64,000 bases of DNA from NCBI GenBank assembly GCA_916048095.2, contig OU696585.1, positions 1,255,371 through 1,319,370 on the forward strand, given 5' to 3'. Below, in pieces: positions 31,629 through 44,900 of this stretch. Every line of letters begins with the position of its first letter. Positions within the stretch are counted from its first letter, which is position 1. Origin of the DNA: Sacculina carcini. Taxonomy: Eukaryota; Arthropoda; Thecostraca; Sacculinidae. The translations under genes and the position numbers were made by a program. The notes beneath the pieces were generated by a model. The model was given only the letters and a program-made list of their open reading frames with translations. It searched no databases and was not told the DNA's origin.

Positions 31629-34600
31629 ATGAGAGAGGCTGATACAGTGCTCACTCGACCGTATGTCGGTCTTGTTGCGTTGCGATTTGCACTATGCTTC
31701 CTGCAAACTGGCTATGTGCATCCAGACGAATTCATGCAGAGTATGGAACCTGTAGCAGGTAAACTCACACACACTAACACACACACTCACACACACACAC
31801 GCACACACACACACATACATACACGAGTACTTATTTTACTCCGTGGTGTAGTGGTAGCACACCCGCCTCACAAGCGGGAAAACCGTGGTTCGAAATCCGG
31901 GAGGAGGAGAATTTTGATTTAGTGGATTCTATAATCCAACAGTCCCTGTCCACCCAGCAGTAAATGATGGTACCAGATATCAGTCATGTGTTGTGTCATG
32001 CATTCTGGGGAGGTGGCCCTCTCTAATACGTCTTCCGTCCTTGTGGCGTCATAGCGTGGAGAGGGTCGGTTCTGCGGTGGCAACAAGCTGCACGGACACA
32101 CCTGTGTGTGTGTGTGTTCATAAGTGTTCTTCCCGTGTAGCAGCTGTCACTTGAGACATTTAACCTTTAACCTGGATATGTAATATGCGATATCACTGTT
32201 TCTGGCGTTGGATGTTTGTCTATAGTTCTCCGTGTCTGTCTGCCTGTGTGTGTGTGTGTGTGTTGGGCTGTTTTGTGGTGTACGACAGAGCGACTGTTGG
32301 GCGTGAACGCCACCGTGCCTTGGGAGTTCACCTCGCGACTGCCACTGCGCAGTTGGAGCTGCCTGTTGATGACGTGCGTCGTGCCGGCATTGCTGGCTCC
32401 AGCGCAACATCAGCTGCTGGCCGTGCGGTTGTTCATGTGCTGCTTGTCGCTGCTGACTGACCTGGCCGTGGAGCGGTGTGCTCGGCTGCTGGGCGTGTGT
32501 CGGCGGCGTTGTCTGCTCACTCTGGCCTCGTGTCACGCCACGTTCGTGCTGGCCGTGCGGCCGCTGTCCAACTCGCTCGAACTGACGCTCAGCGCCCTGC
32601 TGTTGTGGCTGGTGTTGGACGGCGTGGCGGTGTCGTCGGCGGCTGCGGCCAGTGTGCGGCGGCTGCGGCGACGTCTGGCTCCACTGGCCGGCTACGCGGC
32701 GCACCGACTTCGTCTGGCCGAGGCGGAGGCAGAGGCGCACAAGGCCGCCGTCCGTCACGCAGGTCGCTGCGGCGCTTTGCTGGCGCTCGGCGTGTTTGTG
32801 CGGCCGACGTTTGTGCTGTTTGCCGGCGTGCCGCTGCTGTACTGGCTGCTACGTGGCGCGTCCGGCGCCGGCCGTTCGACGCATGCTGCCGCTCCGTCGG
32901 CGTCCTGCGATCACTCGACGGCAGACGATGCGGCCGTCAAGCAGCGACTGGTGCGGCTGTTGCGGTCGGCGGCGGTGAGCGGCGTTTGTTTGGCTGCGTG
33001 CGATTCGCTGGTCTACGGCTGGCTGGACGTACAGCAACTGCTAGCTCTTGACGTAGGCTGGCACAGTGTCGTATTGACTCCGTTCAACTTTGCCGTGTAC
33101 AATGTGAAGGATCACAATTTGGCCGCACACGGCGTGCACTGGCGCGGCACTCACGCGTTCGTCAACGCGCCGCTGCTCTTCTCCAGTCTGGCGGTGTTGG
33201 CAGGTGGCGCTGTGATCGCCCATGCCGGCCGCCTGCTGCGACACCTCATCAATCTTGACTGGCACGTATCGACGGCCGGCGTGTTTCTGGCGGCCGCCAC
33301 GCTGTTGCCTTTGCTGGCACTGTCGGCGCCCGTGCATCAGGAGCCGCGCTTCCTGCTGCCTCTGCTTGTACCGCTGGCGCTGATGTTCAGCGACCAACTG
33401 CACGGTGAGTGTCAGCGCTGAATATTGTGCCGTCAGATGGCGCCAGTTGTATGCCGGCCAGCATACAGTTATATGTTCGTGGCCTCAAGTGACAGCTGCT
33501 ACACGGGAAGAAGTCGAAGCTTATGAACACACACAGGTGTGTCCCGTGCAGCTCGCTGCCACCGCAGAACCGACCCTCTCCACGCTATGACGCCACAAGG
33601 ACAGAAGACGTATTAGAGAGGGCCTACTCCCCAGAATACATGACACAACACATGACTGATATCTGGTACCATCATTTACTGCTGGGTGGACAGAGGCTGT
33701 TAGATTATAGAATTCACCCAAAGAAATTCTGCTGCGCCGGGATGGGAACCACGGACCTCTCCCGCTTGTGAGGCGGGTGTCCTAACGACTACACCACGGA
33801 GTGCAACATTATCAAGTACCATTGTTCGCATTGTCAACAACAGTTGTGATTCAGTTTCACTTCAGTGTGTTTTTCTAAATGGCTTCTTGTTCTAGCGCTT
33901 TCTCTTTCTGGCCAAACAGATGCCTTCACTGATTCTGCCTCTTATAATCGACTCTCCATCGTATTTTGAGCTGAACACGCTAATAGATCGGCTGTTAAAG
34001 GTTAAAGGTTAAAGGCCTAAGTGGCAGCTGCTACACGGCAAGAAGCCGAGGCTTATGAACACACTTATGGCAATAGTAATCACAGGCAAATCTGTTATTT
34101 GATACCTTGCACATTGCTGTACTGATGACAGGTGGTGGGGGACGATGGAAGCGCACTCGCACGCTGCTGCGCGTGCTATGGTGGAGTTGGAACACGGCGG
34201 CACTGCTGTTCTACGGCTTCGTGCACCAGGCGGGCGTGACGCGTGCTCTGCTACACCTGCGTCACATTCGTCACACTGAGCTCAATGAGACCGGCGCCGC
34301 TGTGTTCTGGCACACGTACACTCCGCCGCGCTCGCTCCTTCTGCTGCCGATCGCCGCACAAGCGCCATCTGGCGGCCAGTTTATCGTGCACGACATGGCA
34401 GGCAGTCGTGTGGACGAGGTGCGGGCGTTGCTGCTACGTCTCGCGTCGGCTGGCAGCGAGCCAAGAACCGTCTACGTAGCGCTACCAGCCAGTGTGCAGC
34501 GAGAATTGGTCGATACATTACCGGCGCACTTGCGACGATCATTGCGCACTGAGCGCCGGTTTTGGCCGCATTTGAGTGTGGAGGCTCCTCCGTCGTTGTC

Positions 34601-34724
34601 GCGCGTGATTTCAACTTGCGGTCGCCGCAGCGTGGCTGCCGGATTGTGGTGTGCCGGCGCTGAAATCATGGCACAACTGAGTCTGGTGTTGTTGCGCATC
34701 GACAAGCATGTTGTCACGGGCTAG
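31629..34724 (+). CDS. PIGZ: GPI mannosyltransferase 4 (PIG-Z / Smp3 family)
   Basis: Three exons, 31629-31758, 32289-33404 and 34132-34724, give 612 aa in consistent phase. The family (GT22, with PIG-B and the ALG9/ALG12 enzymes) adds mannose from dolichol-phosphate-mannose to the GPI anchor precursor in the ER; PIG-Z adds the fourth mannose. Near the N-terminus is TGYVHPDEFMQSMEPVA, the conserved HPDE loop motif that holds the catalytic acidic residue, followed across the first junction by VNATVPWEFTSRLPLRSW. The middle is a series of hydrophobic Leu/Ala-rich membrane segments, then HQEPRFLLPLLVPLAL and FYGFVHQAGVTRAL, all family blocks. Length agrees with the vertebrate protein (just under 600 aa). 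The ATG at 31629 is the first in frame. PIG-B is the nearest alternative; HQAGV and the overall layout favour PIG-Z. Confidence 0.85.
31838..32174 (+). mobile_element. SINE A copy (intron 1 of PIGZ)
   Basis: tRNA-derived SINE of about 330 bp. The head reads GGTGTAGTGGTAGCACAC and CGCCTCACAAGCGGG with a B box (GGTTCGAAATCC, one base longer than usual), resembling tRNA-Val. The body holds CACCCAGCAGTAAATGATGG and CAGCTGTCACTTGAG, then ends in repeated TTTAACC. It is in the sense direction of PIGZ. Confidence 0.85.
33487..33806 (-). mobile_element. SINE A copy (intron 2 of PIGZ)
   Basis: Inverse-oriented copy sharing the whole body (GTGACAGCTGCTACACGGGA at the tail side, GCTTGTGAGGCGGGTGT at the tRNA side). 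A separate tail-only fragment of the same family follows at about 34000-34066 in the same intron. Confidence 0.85.
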
Positions 34725-35035
34725 TTGGATTATTGGCCACCAGGGGGCGGTGCTGTACACGCACTAACAAATCTAGTCGGCGATTTCTTGACGAGTCATT
34801 CCGTTCACGATCTCATTTAATATTTTTTACTGAATTTTTGCACGTGACAAGTTTGGTGGAAATGACTCAGTGTTTTATTAGTATCTTTGCGCTAGAACGA
34901 ATAATGGAAATATTTCCAGTTTCACAGCTTTAACGCATGCGTAGTCTGTAGTTTGCTAGTATGTAGATACTTTCGATGGTTTACACAAACCATTACATAT
35001 TGACAATACAGTTTGTGAAATACAGCATGATCATG
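34725..35035. other. 3' flank of PIGZ
   Basis: About 310 bp of mostly AT-rich DNA with no recognised feature; PIGZ probably ends here. Confidence 0.4.
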
Positions 35036-35372
35036 GACTCGGTGGTGTAGTGGTAGCACACCCGCCTCACAAGCGGGAGGTCCGTGGTTCGAATCCCCGC
35101 AGAGGAGAATTTCATTGATCGAATGCTATAATCCCACAGCCCCTGTCCACCCAGCAGTAAATGATGGTACCAGATATCAGTCATGAGTTGTGTCATGCAT
35201 TCTGGGGAGGTGGCCCTCTCTAATACGTCTTCCGTCCTTGTGGCGTCATAGCGTGGAGAGGGTTGGTTCCGCGGTGACAGCGAGCTGCACGGGACACACC
35301 TGTGTGTGTTCATAAGCTTCGACTTCTTGCCGTGTAGCAGCTGTCACTTGATGCCTTCAACATTTAAGCTTC
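35036..35372 (+). mobile_element. SINE A copy, intergenic
   Basis: A well-preserved copy: head CTCGGTGGTGTAGTGGTAGC, intact B box GGTTCGAATCC, full body, and a tail near ATTTAAGCTTCAAC. It lies between PIGZ and the end of the convergent minus-strand gene. Confidence 0.85.
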
Positions 35373-36222
35373 AACACAGTCATGTCCAATGACCGCGTCG
35401 AGCTTGTTAAATGACGCAGTGATTCGCTATACGTTCGCTCGGGTCGAATCCACGCAACGTATAAATTTACCACTAATATTTGCATGAAAAGTCGACTGCG
35501 ACCGACAATGACAGGAGGACGCAGAGACAGTTTATCACGTGCCAATAAGCCGGCGCATCTCGCATGCCAACACTCGAACGCTGCACTTTATTGAACGTAC
35601 GATTGTGACGAATATTGTGAACAAATGGGCAATTGTCCACACACACACTTAAATCAACGAAAACATTTCAGCTGTTCGGAGTTGGAAAAAGGTGATCGAA
35701 ACAAAGCACGCGCTCAGCGTGGATATAATATCAAACACTCAACAACAAAACAAGCGCTGTACACACGTGACAATGCAACAATTTGGGGAGACAGGCAGGC
35801 GCATAATGAGCCGGCTTATGAGCAGAATTTCTGCCGTATCTGAACACCCGTGTATAATGGAACACGCAGCTCACACACACTCAGCTTCCGACACACATAC
35901 ATACATACACATGAAGTAGGTTTGCCAAGTTTCAAACGTCCACACCCTGTCTGACATTGAACATAATCTGTCATCGAACGAGAACACTGAACAGAAAAGT
36001 ATTGGCGTGCCAGGACGTCAATGTCTTTCATCAGTCTTCAACCAGCAATACTTTAATCAGCCGTATCAGGATAACAGAGCTGGGGACAGATGGAGGCGCC
36101 ACACGGTAAAACCCACGCGACACACACACACACACACAATCAGATAGAAAACAAAGTGAGACAGTTATATGATTGAAGCACAGATAAAAACAACATGAAC
36201 GGTGGAGACATCTGGCGTCATC
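35373..36222. other. intergenic stretch before the end of the minus-strand gene
   Basis: No gene can be supported. A few short simple repeats ((CA)n near 36120-36137, ACATACAT near 35890-35905) are present. The 3' UTR of the minus-strand gene probably occupies the right part. Confidence 0.4.
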
Positions 36223-36259
36223 TCAAGAAGGTAACACCACACGCCGCTTCAATCCCTGC

Positions 36260-36295
<36 letters not shown>

Positions 36296-37592
36296 AATGT
36301 TAGACAGCCATTTGCCATCGTGTTCAGCAAGTGAAGTTGCTTGGAGCATATGAAACGTGGAAACATTGAGCACAGATTGATAGGGGAAACAAGACCACTG
36401 GAACACTGGTTCTTAACCGGGGATGCTCGCACTGCTAGGGGTGCGGGACTGCTTCCTGCTAAGTTTGCGAGCAACCCTGGAAGAAATTAAAGAAAATATA
36501 TATTTTCCTTGATAAAAATACTTGTTTTGTCATGTATGAGTAAATATTGAATTTAAAAAGTTTTGATATTACGTCGATTCGACGAAATATCAGGAGAGCT
36601 GATTTGAAAACGATGTGAAAACAGAAAAAGTTTGAGAACCACTGCACTAGACCAGTGGTTCTCAACCTGTGTAGGGAATGGAAGAGTTGTCAAGTGGGAA
36701 GCTAAAGGTCGGACAGAACAGGACAACTATGTGTTTATATCCATTAAAATTAGTCTATTTTTGTTCCTAATCACCTCTAATGACATTTACTTTGATGTAA
36801 CAACTGAATATATTTAATTTATCAGCGCTGTGTTGTGTGGAAAATGAAGCTGAGATGGCTCATTAAGAAGAAGGGAATCAGTGAGAGAAAAAGGTTGAGA
36901 ACCACTGATCAACGACAAAATGATGTTCTGTTTACAAGTCTGGCGCCGTTTAGTTTGGCGTATAGCAGGGTGGCAAGGAGACAGCACACGGCCACTCACC
37001 ATGCTGCAAGCCGGGCCAGCTGAAGGAGCACCAACCAGCGCTACTTCACGAATTATCTCCTTGGTAACAGGATCCAACTACACACACACACACACATGCA
37101 AACATACACGAATACACACACACACACGAATACAAACACACATATAGAGGAAAGAGACAGCATCGATACGTGTGTGTGTGTGTGCGCGTGTAAGTGTGTG
37201 TTGTATGTGTGTAAGTGTGTTTGTGTGCGTGTGTGTAAGTGTATCAGTGTGAGTGTAACAGTGTATATGTGCGTGTGTGTGAGTGTATCAGTGTATATGT
37301 GTGTGTCTGTGTGTGAGTGTAACAGTGTATATGTGTGTGAGTGTGTGTGAGTGTAACAGTGTATATGTGTGTGTCTGTGTGTGAGTGTATCAGTGTATAT
37401 GTGTGTGAGTGTGTGTGAGTGTAACAGTGTATATGTGTGTGAGTGTGTGTGAGTGTAACAGTGTATATGTGTGTGTCTGTGTGTGAGTGTATCAGTGTAT
37501 ATGTGTGTGAGTGTATCAGTGTATATGTGTGTGAGTGTGTGTGAGTGTATCAGTGTGTCTGTGTGTGAGTGTGCGTAAGTGTGTGAGTAAAT

Positions 37593-37676
<84 letters not shown>

Positions 37677-38913
37677 ATGTATGTGAGTGTATCAGTGTGT
37701 ATGGTGAGGCGCACCTCAAACTTCTGAATTGGCTGTCCCTTGGCGTCCTTGCGGATGCGGTAGAGACATTTACGACGCGGTGCCTTCACATAGCCGCCGG
37801 ACGGCGACTTGACCACCGCCGCCGCCGCCGCGGGAGCCTGGACTGCCGGACTATGTGGCTGTCGCTGCTGACACGACACCGTCGAGACAACGCCGGTCGG
37901 CCGCGTGTTGCCGCCACGTGACACAGACACACCAGCCTCCGTGCCCGAGCTGCACGCACGCGGCAAGACAGCGCTGTCGCCTACAACACACACACCCAAC
38001 ACCACAAATAAACACAAACATACACTGTGTACGCACTAGAAAATGTGCGCCAGTGCGTAAACATGTGAATATCCAAGTGACCGTATTAGTTTATTTATCT
38101 CCCTGTCTATTTCTGTCTCTCATTTATTTCCCATTCCTGATGTAATGATAGAAATGTTGCCGTATTTAACGTCTCCATCTGTTTTCTTCACCCTGGCTCT
38201 CAGCTCTCAGCACCGCGGTTGCCTAAAACAACTGGATATTACACGATCTATATGCACACAGAATGTGAGCAAAACATTTCAACAGCAAATACCAAGAATG
38301 CCTGCTTGTTGAAAGTTTAAAGGCTGCTCAAGTGACAGCTGCTACACGGCAAGAAGCCGAAGCTTCTGAACACACAGGTGTGTCCCGTGCAGCTCGCTGC
38401 CACCGCAGAACCGACCCTCTCCACGCTATGGCGCCACAAGGACGAAGACGTATTAGAGAGGGCCACCTCCCCAGAATGCATGACACAACACATGACTGAT
38501 ATCTGGTACCATCATTTACTGCTGGGTGGACAGGGACTGTTGGATTATAGAATCCACCCGTAGAAATTCTGTTCCGCCGGGATTTGAACCACAGACCTCC
38601 CGCTTGTGAGGCGGGTGTGCTAACACTACACCACACCGAGTCCAACAAACGTGTGAGAGTGTCAGTCAGTCAGCAGACGCATGACTCACCGTCCATGTCG
38701 ACACACAGGCCGGCATCTTGCTGAGCGGCGCGCAATTGTCGTCGCAATTGTCGCACGCGCTGCGCTGCCTCTCGCTTGCGCAGTTGCTCGTGTCGGGCAC
38801 GTTCGTATTCCTGGCGGTACTGGCGCAGCTCGTCAGACTCGGCCGACGCCGTGTTGTCACAACGTCCCGTCGTCTGTATATGTGTGTGTGTAAGAGAGAG
38901 GATAGGATATATT

Positions 38914-38946
<33 letters not shown>

Positions 38947-41900
38947 ATTTGTCTGTTTGCGCATTGTGTGTATGTGTGGGTATGTGTATCAAATGTGTGT
39001 ATGTAATTGAATACGTGTTAGGTGTTGTATGGTAATATGTGCGTATACGAGTATGGAAGTTGTATACGCGTGCACTTTGTTTGCATATAGCTGTATGTTT
39101 GCGTATTGTTTCATGTGTATATGTGTATGAGAATATGTGTACGAATATGTATGGCAGACTGTGGTAGGTATGGCTATATGTTTGTTGTGTATCATTGTAT
39201 ATGAATAGTGTTTATATGTGATCGCGCGCGCATGTGTGTGTATGTATGTACTTGCGTATATATTAGCTGGCTTGATAGCATTATTTCCACGTGTACAAGT
39301 GAAATGTAAGCCTGTCTGTGAAACATTAGCTCGACGGGTCTTTTGCCAATTGTGATATTTATTGTTTGAACATTGTATATTTGTTTGTGTCAATACATGG
39401 TTGAATACAAAATACAAATACACTAACACACACAGACACGGTTCCCACCTGATGTGAGTTTCCATGTCGGTCTACGCTCCAGTCACGTTTGTCGCGGCGC
39501 GGCGGCGAGTTTGAAGCCGACCGCCGCCGTCGCTGCTGGTGCTGCCAGGGAGACACACTGCGAGACCGCGGACGTGCTCGGTGTCGCGAGCCGGGCGGCG
39601 GTTCAAATCGCAGTCGGTCCTCACGTTTTCTGGCATTACCACCGCCGCCGCCGCCGTACAGACTCTGGCGGTTGTTGCGAATGAACTCCTGACACAGCTG
39701 CGACACGGGGTCCAGTGTAACCGGCGGCTGCGGCTGAGGCTGGGGCTTCGGCGGTGGCTGATACACAGTTCGAGTGATAGTCGGCACCGACGATGTCCAG
39801 CGGCGATCATCGGCTTCGACGTCATCATCTTCCACACCTGCGACGCGGCCGTTGTGAGTGTACGATATGGGTCGAGCCGAGTCGAGGCCGAAAGAGCCGT
39901 GGCCGTAGCGCACAGTTTCGCACGGTGCGGCTGCAGTGTTGACTGAGTGCACGGGGGCAGGCGCACGACACCACGTGGTGTCTGCACCAGCAACAACAGG
40001 CGTTGACAACAACAGCCACCAATTAAAACTAGCACTCGTGAAACTCGTGCCGAAACCCGGATAATATGCCATAATTGTGAAGTACAAACATAACCAATTG
40101 AGCAAAGCTAACGGGACTTGGGCCAACGAGCTTGAGCCGTATACAAATTGGCGCATATGCTTATAGGTGATTACACTCACACACAAACACAAAGACAAAA
40201 TCGGCACACATGGACAAAGGAAACGAGGCATGAATATACACGATACAGAACTTGGATAAATGTAGAAAACAGAACAGAAACACGGAGAATGAGCAGAGGA
40301 AATAAGAATAGCAACAAACTGACCGTTGATACCAGTGAACGAAGACTGGTGAGCGGACGTGTTGTACGGACGCTGATTGTTGTACATGTCGTATTTCAGC
40401 ACCGCCGCTGACGGAGGCCGAAGTGCCGGTCGTTCAAACACTGCCGGTCTAGTGGAGGCCTGCCACTGAGCTCGACCGTTGACTGCAACGCACGGCGGTG
40501 GAGCAGGCAGTTGGACGGCGTGGAAGCGCGACGGCTTGCTAGAAGTCCACGGTCCTTGCTGATGCTGATGTTGTTGTGGAGGAGTAGCAGCACGCCAGCC
40601 AGCGTTGAGCGGGCGAATCTGCGGCTGACAAGAGGCACGCACACCTCGAGGCGCCCATTGCTGTTGGTGCGGGGGCGGCATCATCCCCGTCGACACGGCA
40701 CCGGGAAAACGAGCGCCAGTTGCACCTGGCTCGTGCCGCTGCTGCCCAATTAGCGCATGCAGCACATTGACCACGGCATCGGCCTGCTGCTGAAGATCGG
40801 CCGTAAAATGAGCACCTCCCCGTTGATGCTGCTGGGGAGGGATAAATCGAAAACGCTGGCCCGTGAACGACGCACGGCTAGGCCCGGCGCGACCACCACG
40901 ATTCGAATTGAACCTGACAGAGTTGGAGGCAGGACGTGACAGACCGCGAGTGGCCGCACGCCCGGGCCGCACTCTACACGAGCCATTGGCAAGTGACGCG
41001 GCTCGAGGAGCTCTATGTCTGGGGCCAGGTGCCGCACCACAACTAGCTCTATCAACACGAGCGGCAATGTCGCCCTGTTTGGTCGTCTGCTCGCTTCTGC
41101 TGTCACTAACGACGCTCGCCTGATTCACACCTGATTGGCAGCGAATCAAAGATTGGTGGCACGCGAACACACACCCACACACACACACACACACGAATCT
41201 ATTGCGTGGGACAGTGCGTCGGCACACGCGCAACTCACACGCAATCACTGACACGAGACAATGCAACATTACGAATGATCAACTGATACACTTGCACTGA
41301 TACTGGTCAAACTAGACAAATCCGGGTCTCACACACACACACACACAAGACCACGACACATTCTACATCATCGCGTCTAGGCAGCATGATGTTAAGGTCA
41401 ATGATGTTAAGTTAGGTCTAAGCCTTTCTAACTTAGAACGGTAACCAACACTGATCCGACGAGTAGCACATAGAAATAAATCGTCCGTATAATTGTTATC
41501 CTATATGATATTCTGATAAACATATATCCTATATGATATATGTTTATACAGTGATGCGATACCGTTGCACATCACAATTTGACCAGCCACAACCATTATT
41601 ATTGTTATGCATTTGAACACAGCAGTGGAGAAGGCGTGTTATTTTACGGTGGCAAAATCTTTGACGGCCCCGGCTGGCACACCGCAGGTCCGGCCGCCAC
41701 ACACACACACACACACAGGGGTGTATCTCGCAGTCGTGGTCAGATCAGAAACCTGCACGGCTGAGCGCACACGAAACCCGCCTTGCGGCAATTGGATTAT
41801 CCCTTTAAGAACCGAACCCAACAGTTTCACCTCGCCAGGGAATCGAACCCTGGACCTCTCGTGCACAAAGCGTGCGTCTTAACCACTCGGCTACGAGGCG

Positions 41901-44900
41901 GACCAGAGGTGACCAACTTCAGATCAACAGACTTTGCAATCTGCAAAAAGTCGGTGAACTTGCTAGAACCATGTACAACCCTACTATATTCCAACGACAG
42001 ATTGACTACGTTAAGGGTTAAAGGCCTAAGTGACAGCTGCTACACGGGAAGAAGCCGAAGCTTATGAACACACAGACGTGCCCCGTGCAACTCACTGCCA
42101 CCGCAGAACCGACCCTCTGCACGCTATGATGCCACAAGGACGTAAGAGAGAGGGCCACCTCCCCAGAATGCATGACACAACACATGACTGATATCTGGTA
42201 ACATCATTTACTGCTGGGTGAACAGGGGCTGTGGGATTATAGAATTCCCCCAATGAAATTCTGCTCCGCCGGGTTACGAACCACGGACCTCCCGCTTGTG
42301 AGGCGGGTGTGCTACCACTACACCACGGATACTACATCGGAATAAATCGGGCCTGACGACTCCAGACTGCGGTATATAGGCATATGTCTGACACTGACAA
42401 TATCAACTGGACAGGACTTGTCGACATCATAGTATGACGACTAGAGCGCGACTGAAACACACACACCAGTGTCAACGGTTCTTGATTCCTGGAATGTGCG
42501 GCGACTGACAAATGCTGTCTAGCCATTCAGTAGATTACCAAAGATATCAGCCATGAGTTACTGCACAGGAGACTTCTTCCAACACATTCCTGCCTTACCA
42601 TTGATATATAGGAAGGTCTGAATTGTGTCTGGGAAGACACGAGGCACCATCTGACACTGTTAACGTCACAGTTCTTGATAAGCTTCTTGGTGAATTGCTT
42701 TGTGAATGATTTGACTTGTGTGATTGCCTAGCTTTCCCTGTATATTTTTTCTGGTTTAGTTTTTGGGTGTCGCTTGGTTTGTGCATGTGATCACATACTA
42801 AGCTGATTTTTCTCAAACTACCTGTAGCTTTTGGTACACGGGGCCACCGCAGGGTGGTAATAGTGCTTTCACTCATCCCATATCACTGGATTTGCCTGTA
42901 ATTAATAAGAATGATAAATAATGACTTCTGTTTCTGACACTTCTAGGCACTTCTGTTTCTGGACCGCAAGAATTCGTCCCTCCATCATCCATCAAGCACA
43001 ATATCATGACGAGTATGTCACAGAGCCTATACTAGCCGAATACGATGCGCTGCTGAATGCCACCATAATTGACGTCTTCATACGGAACATCATGTGTGTG
43101 CGTAGAAACCTCGCCACCTTCAAAATCTATGTTCGACATTACCAACATTGGAACGGCAATCATGAAAAAATCATGTGAATATTACTTGAAAACCACTCCA
43201 AAATTACACCCGTCCAGAACTAATTAGTCCAAAAAGTGGCGATTGCTGTGTCTGGCTGAACATTCATTGGTTGTTCGCAAGTTGGTTTTGGTGTATTCAA
43301 CGCTCCAACTTCAACTATACAAAATCATAGTCAACATGATTTCAGCTGATGCATAGATGGAAGACAGAACGGGTGTCATTGTTCATGTAGAGAAGACGTT
43401 TTTACAGTCTGAAGTGGGTCGCTTGATTTCCTCTATAGTTGATGTGTTTGGACTGCTAACAAAGTACTAGAGTCAAATTTCCTCTGCAGTCAAACGATTC
43501 AACTATCTAATCAGCCCGAATGAAATTCAAATTCCAACAATAACCTGAGATGCCGAATCGTCGTGGGATCTCGACGCCGCCAACGTCATTCAACATCGGA
43601 CAGAAAACGATACATCCACCTGTGGTTCAGTGAAGAATATGTACCCTGAGAGAAGCCATTTTTCCATCCGCTCCAACGTGATATCTGACGGTCGCGGCTC
43701 TACCGGGGAAATCTACCAGAAGAAACCTTCCTCCTAGCAATCATGTCTCATGTTTCTTTCTCATGCATTTCTCTGTGTATCTATAATATTTGGAGCCTCC
43801 GGTACATGGGGTCATCACGGGGTGGGAATAGTGCCTGCACTCTTCGCATGCCACTGGATTTGCTTGTAATTAAAAATAATAAATGGTCTCGACAGGAGCG
43901 TCATCTACGCTGTGCGATCTCAGACGGCTGGTGAGCGTCACCAGTGCTGCTCCGAGCAGAACCCGGCTCGCTGGACTCGATGTCAACGTGACCCCGTGTA
44001 ACCTGGTCGTCTGGTGAACTTGTACAAGTACAAGTACAAGTACAAGTACAAGGCTCATAAACAAGAAAACGTGTTGAGAAGTTCTTGTGCTACTAGTCGA
44101 ATACTATCGTGTTTACAAAAATGTATCACTGAACTCGTTCCATTGACTTGACTAGCCCGAGAAAATGTTCTCGTTAAAGGTCAAAAGCCTCGAGTGACAG
44201 CTGCTACACGATAAGAAGCCGAAGCTTATGAACTCACAGGTGTGTCCCGTGCAGCTCGTTACCACCGCAGAACCAACCCTCTCCACGCTATGACGCCACA
44301 AGGACGAAAGACGTATTAGAGAGGGCCACCTCCCCAAAATACATGGCACAACACATGACTGATATCTGGTACGATTTACTGGATTATATAATTCACCCAA
44401 AGAAATTCTCCGCCGGGTTTCGAACCACGGACCTTCCGCTTTTGAGACGGGTGTGCTACCACTACACCACGAAGTACAACGAAAGGAGGGGCAGATACAC
44501 TCCATGCCATTGTCTGTGGCTGATGTACGGGCACCTGACGTCGAGTGACACTGAGGTCGATGCCTATAGTACCGAACACGGACCAGTGACGCAGTACAAC
44601 ACACCTGCAGCTGGGCTGTACAATCACTGAAACTGTACCCGGCCAGACCTCTCGCATACTAAGCATCCACATGCTTAACCCATTCACTGGGGATCATAAA
44701 ATTGATGAAGTTGGCTAATTGAAATTAGTCATTTTTTTAAATTTAGGTTCATTATAAATGATGAAACACCAAGAAAACTATTACTGCTATTTTCTATGTT
44801 TTTCTTCGTGATCTAAAAGAGGTCGCTGCCGGAGAGCGCCGTATGTTACACCGCGAATTTCAAATTACTTTGATTTTTCCATAGGATGTCTGCGCACTGT

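Noticed and set aside
35036-35110. Genuine tRNA-Val gene
   Set aside because: The tRNA-like part is followed by the same body in all other SINE A copies and has no proper acceptor stem.
37535-37921. Plus-strand frame through the GT block and the opposite side of an exon
   Set aside because: Shadow of the minus-strand exon 37715-37980 joined to a microsatellite.
41131-41269. Start codon of the minus-strand gene at 41269
   Set aside because: The frame crosses a microsatellite, and the acceptor at 41131 joins in phase with exons that lead to a better start at 51031.
41840-41903. Genuine tRNA gene on the minus strand
   Set aside because: It is the head of SINE B, shared with copies at 14888 and 56211, and its anticodon arm is degenerate.
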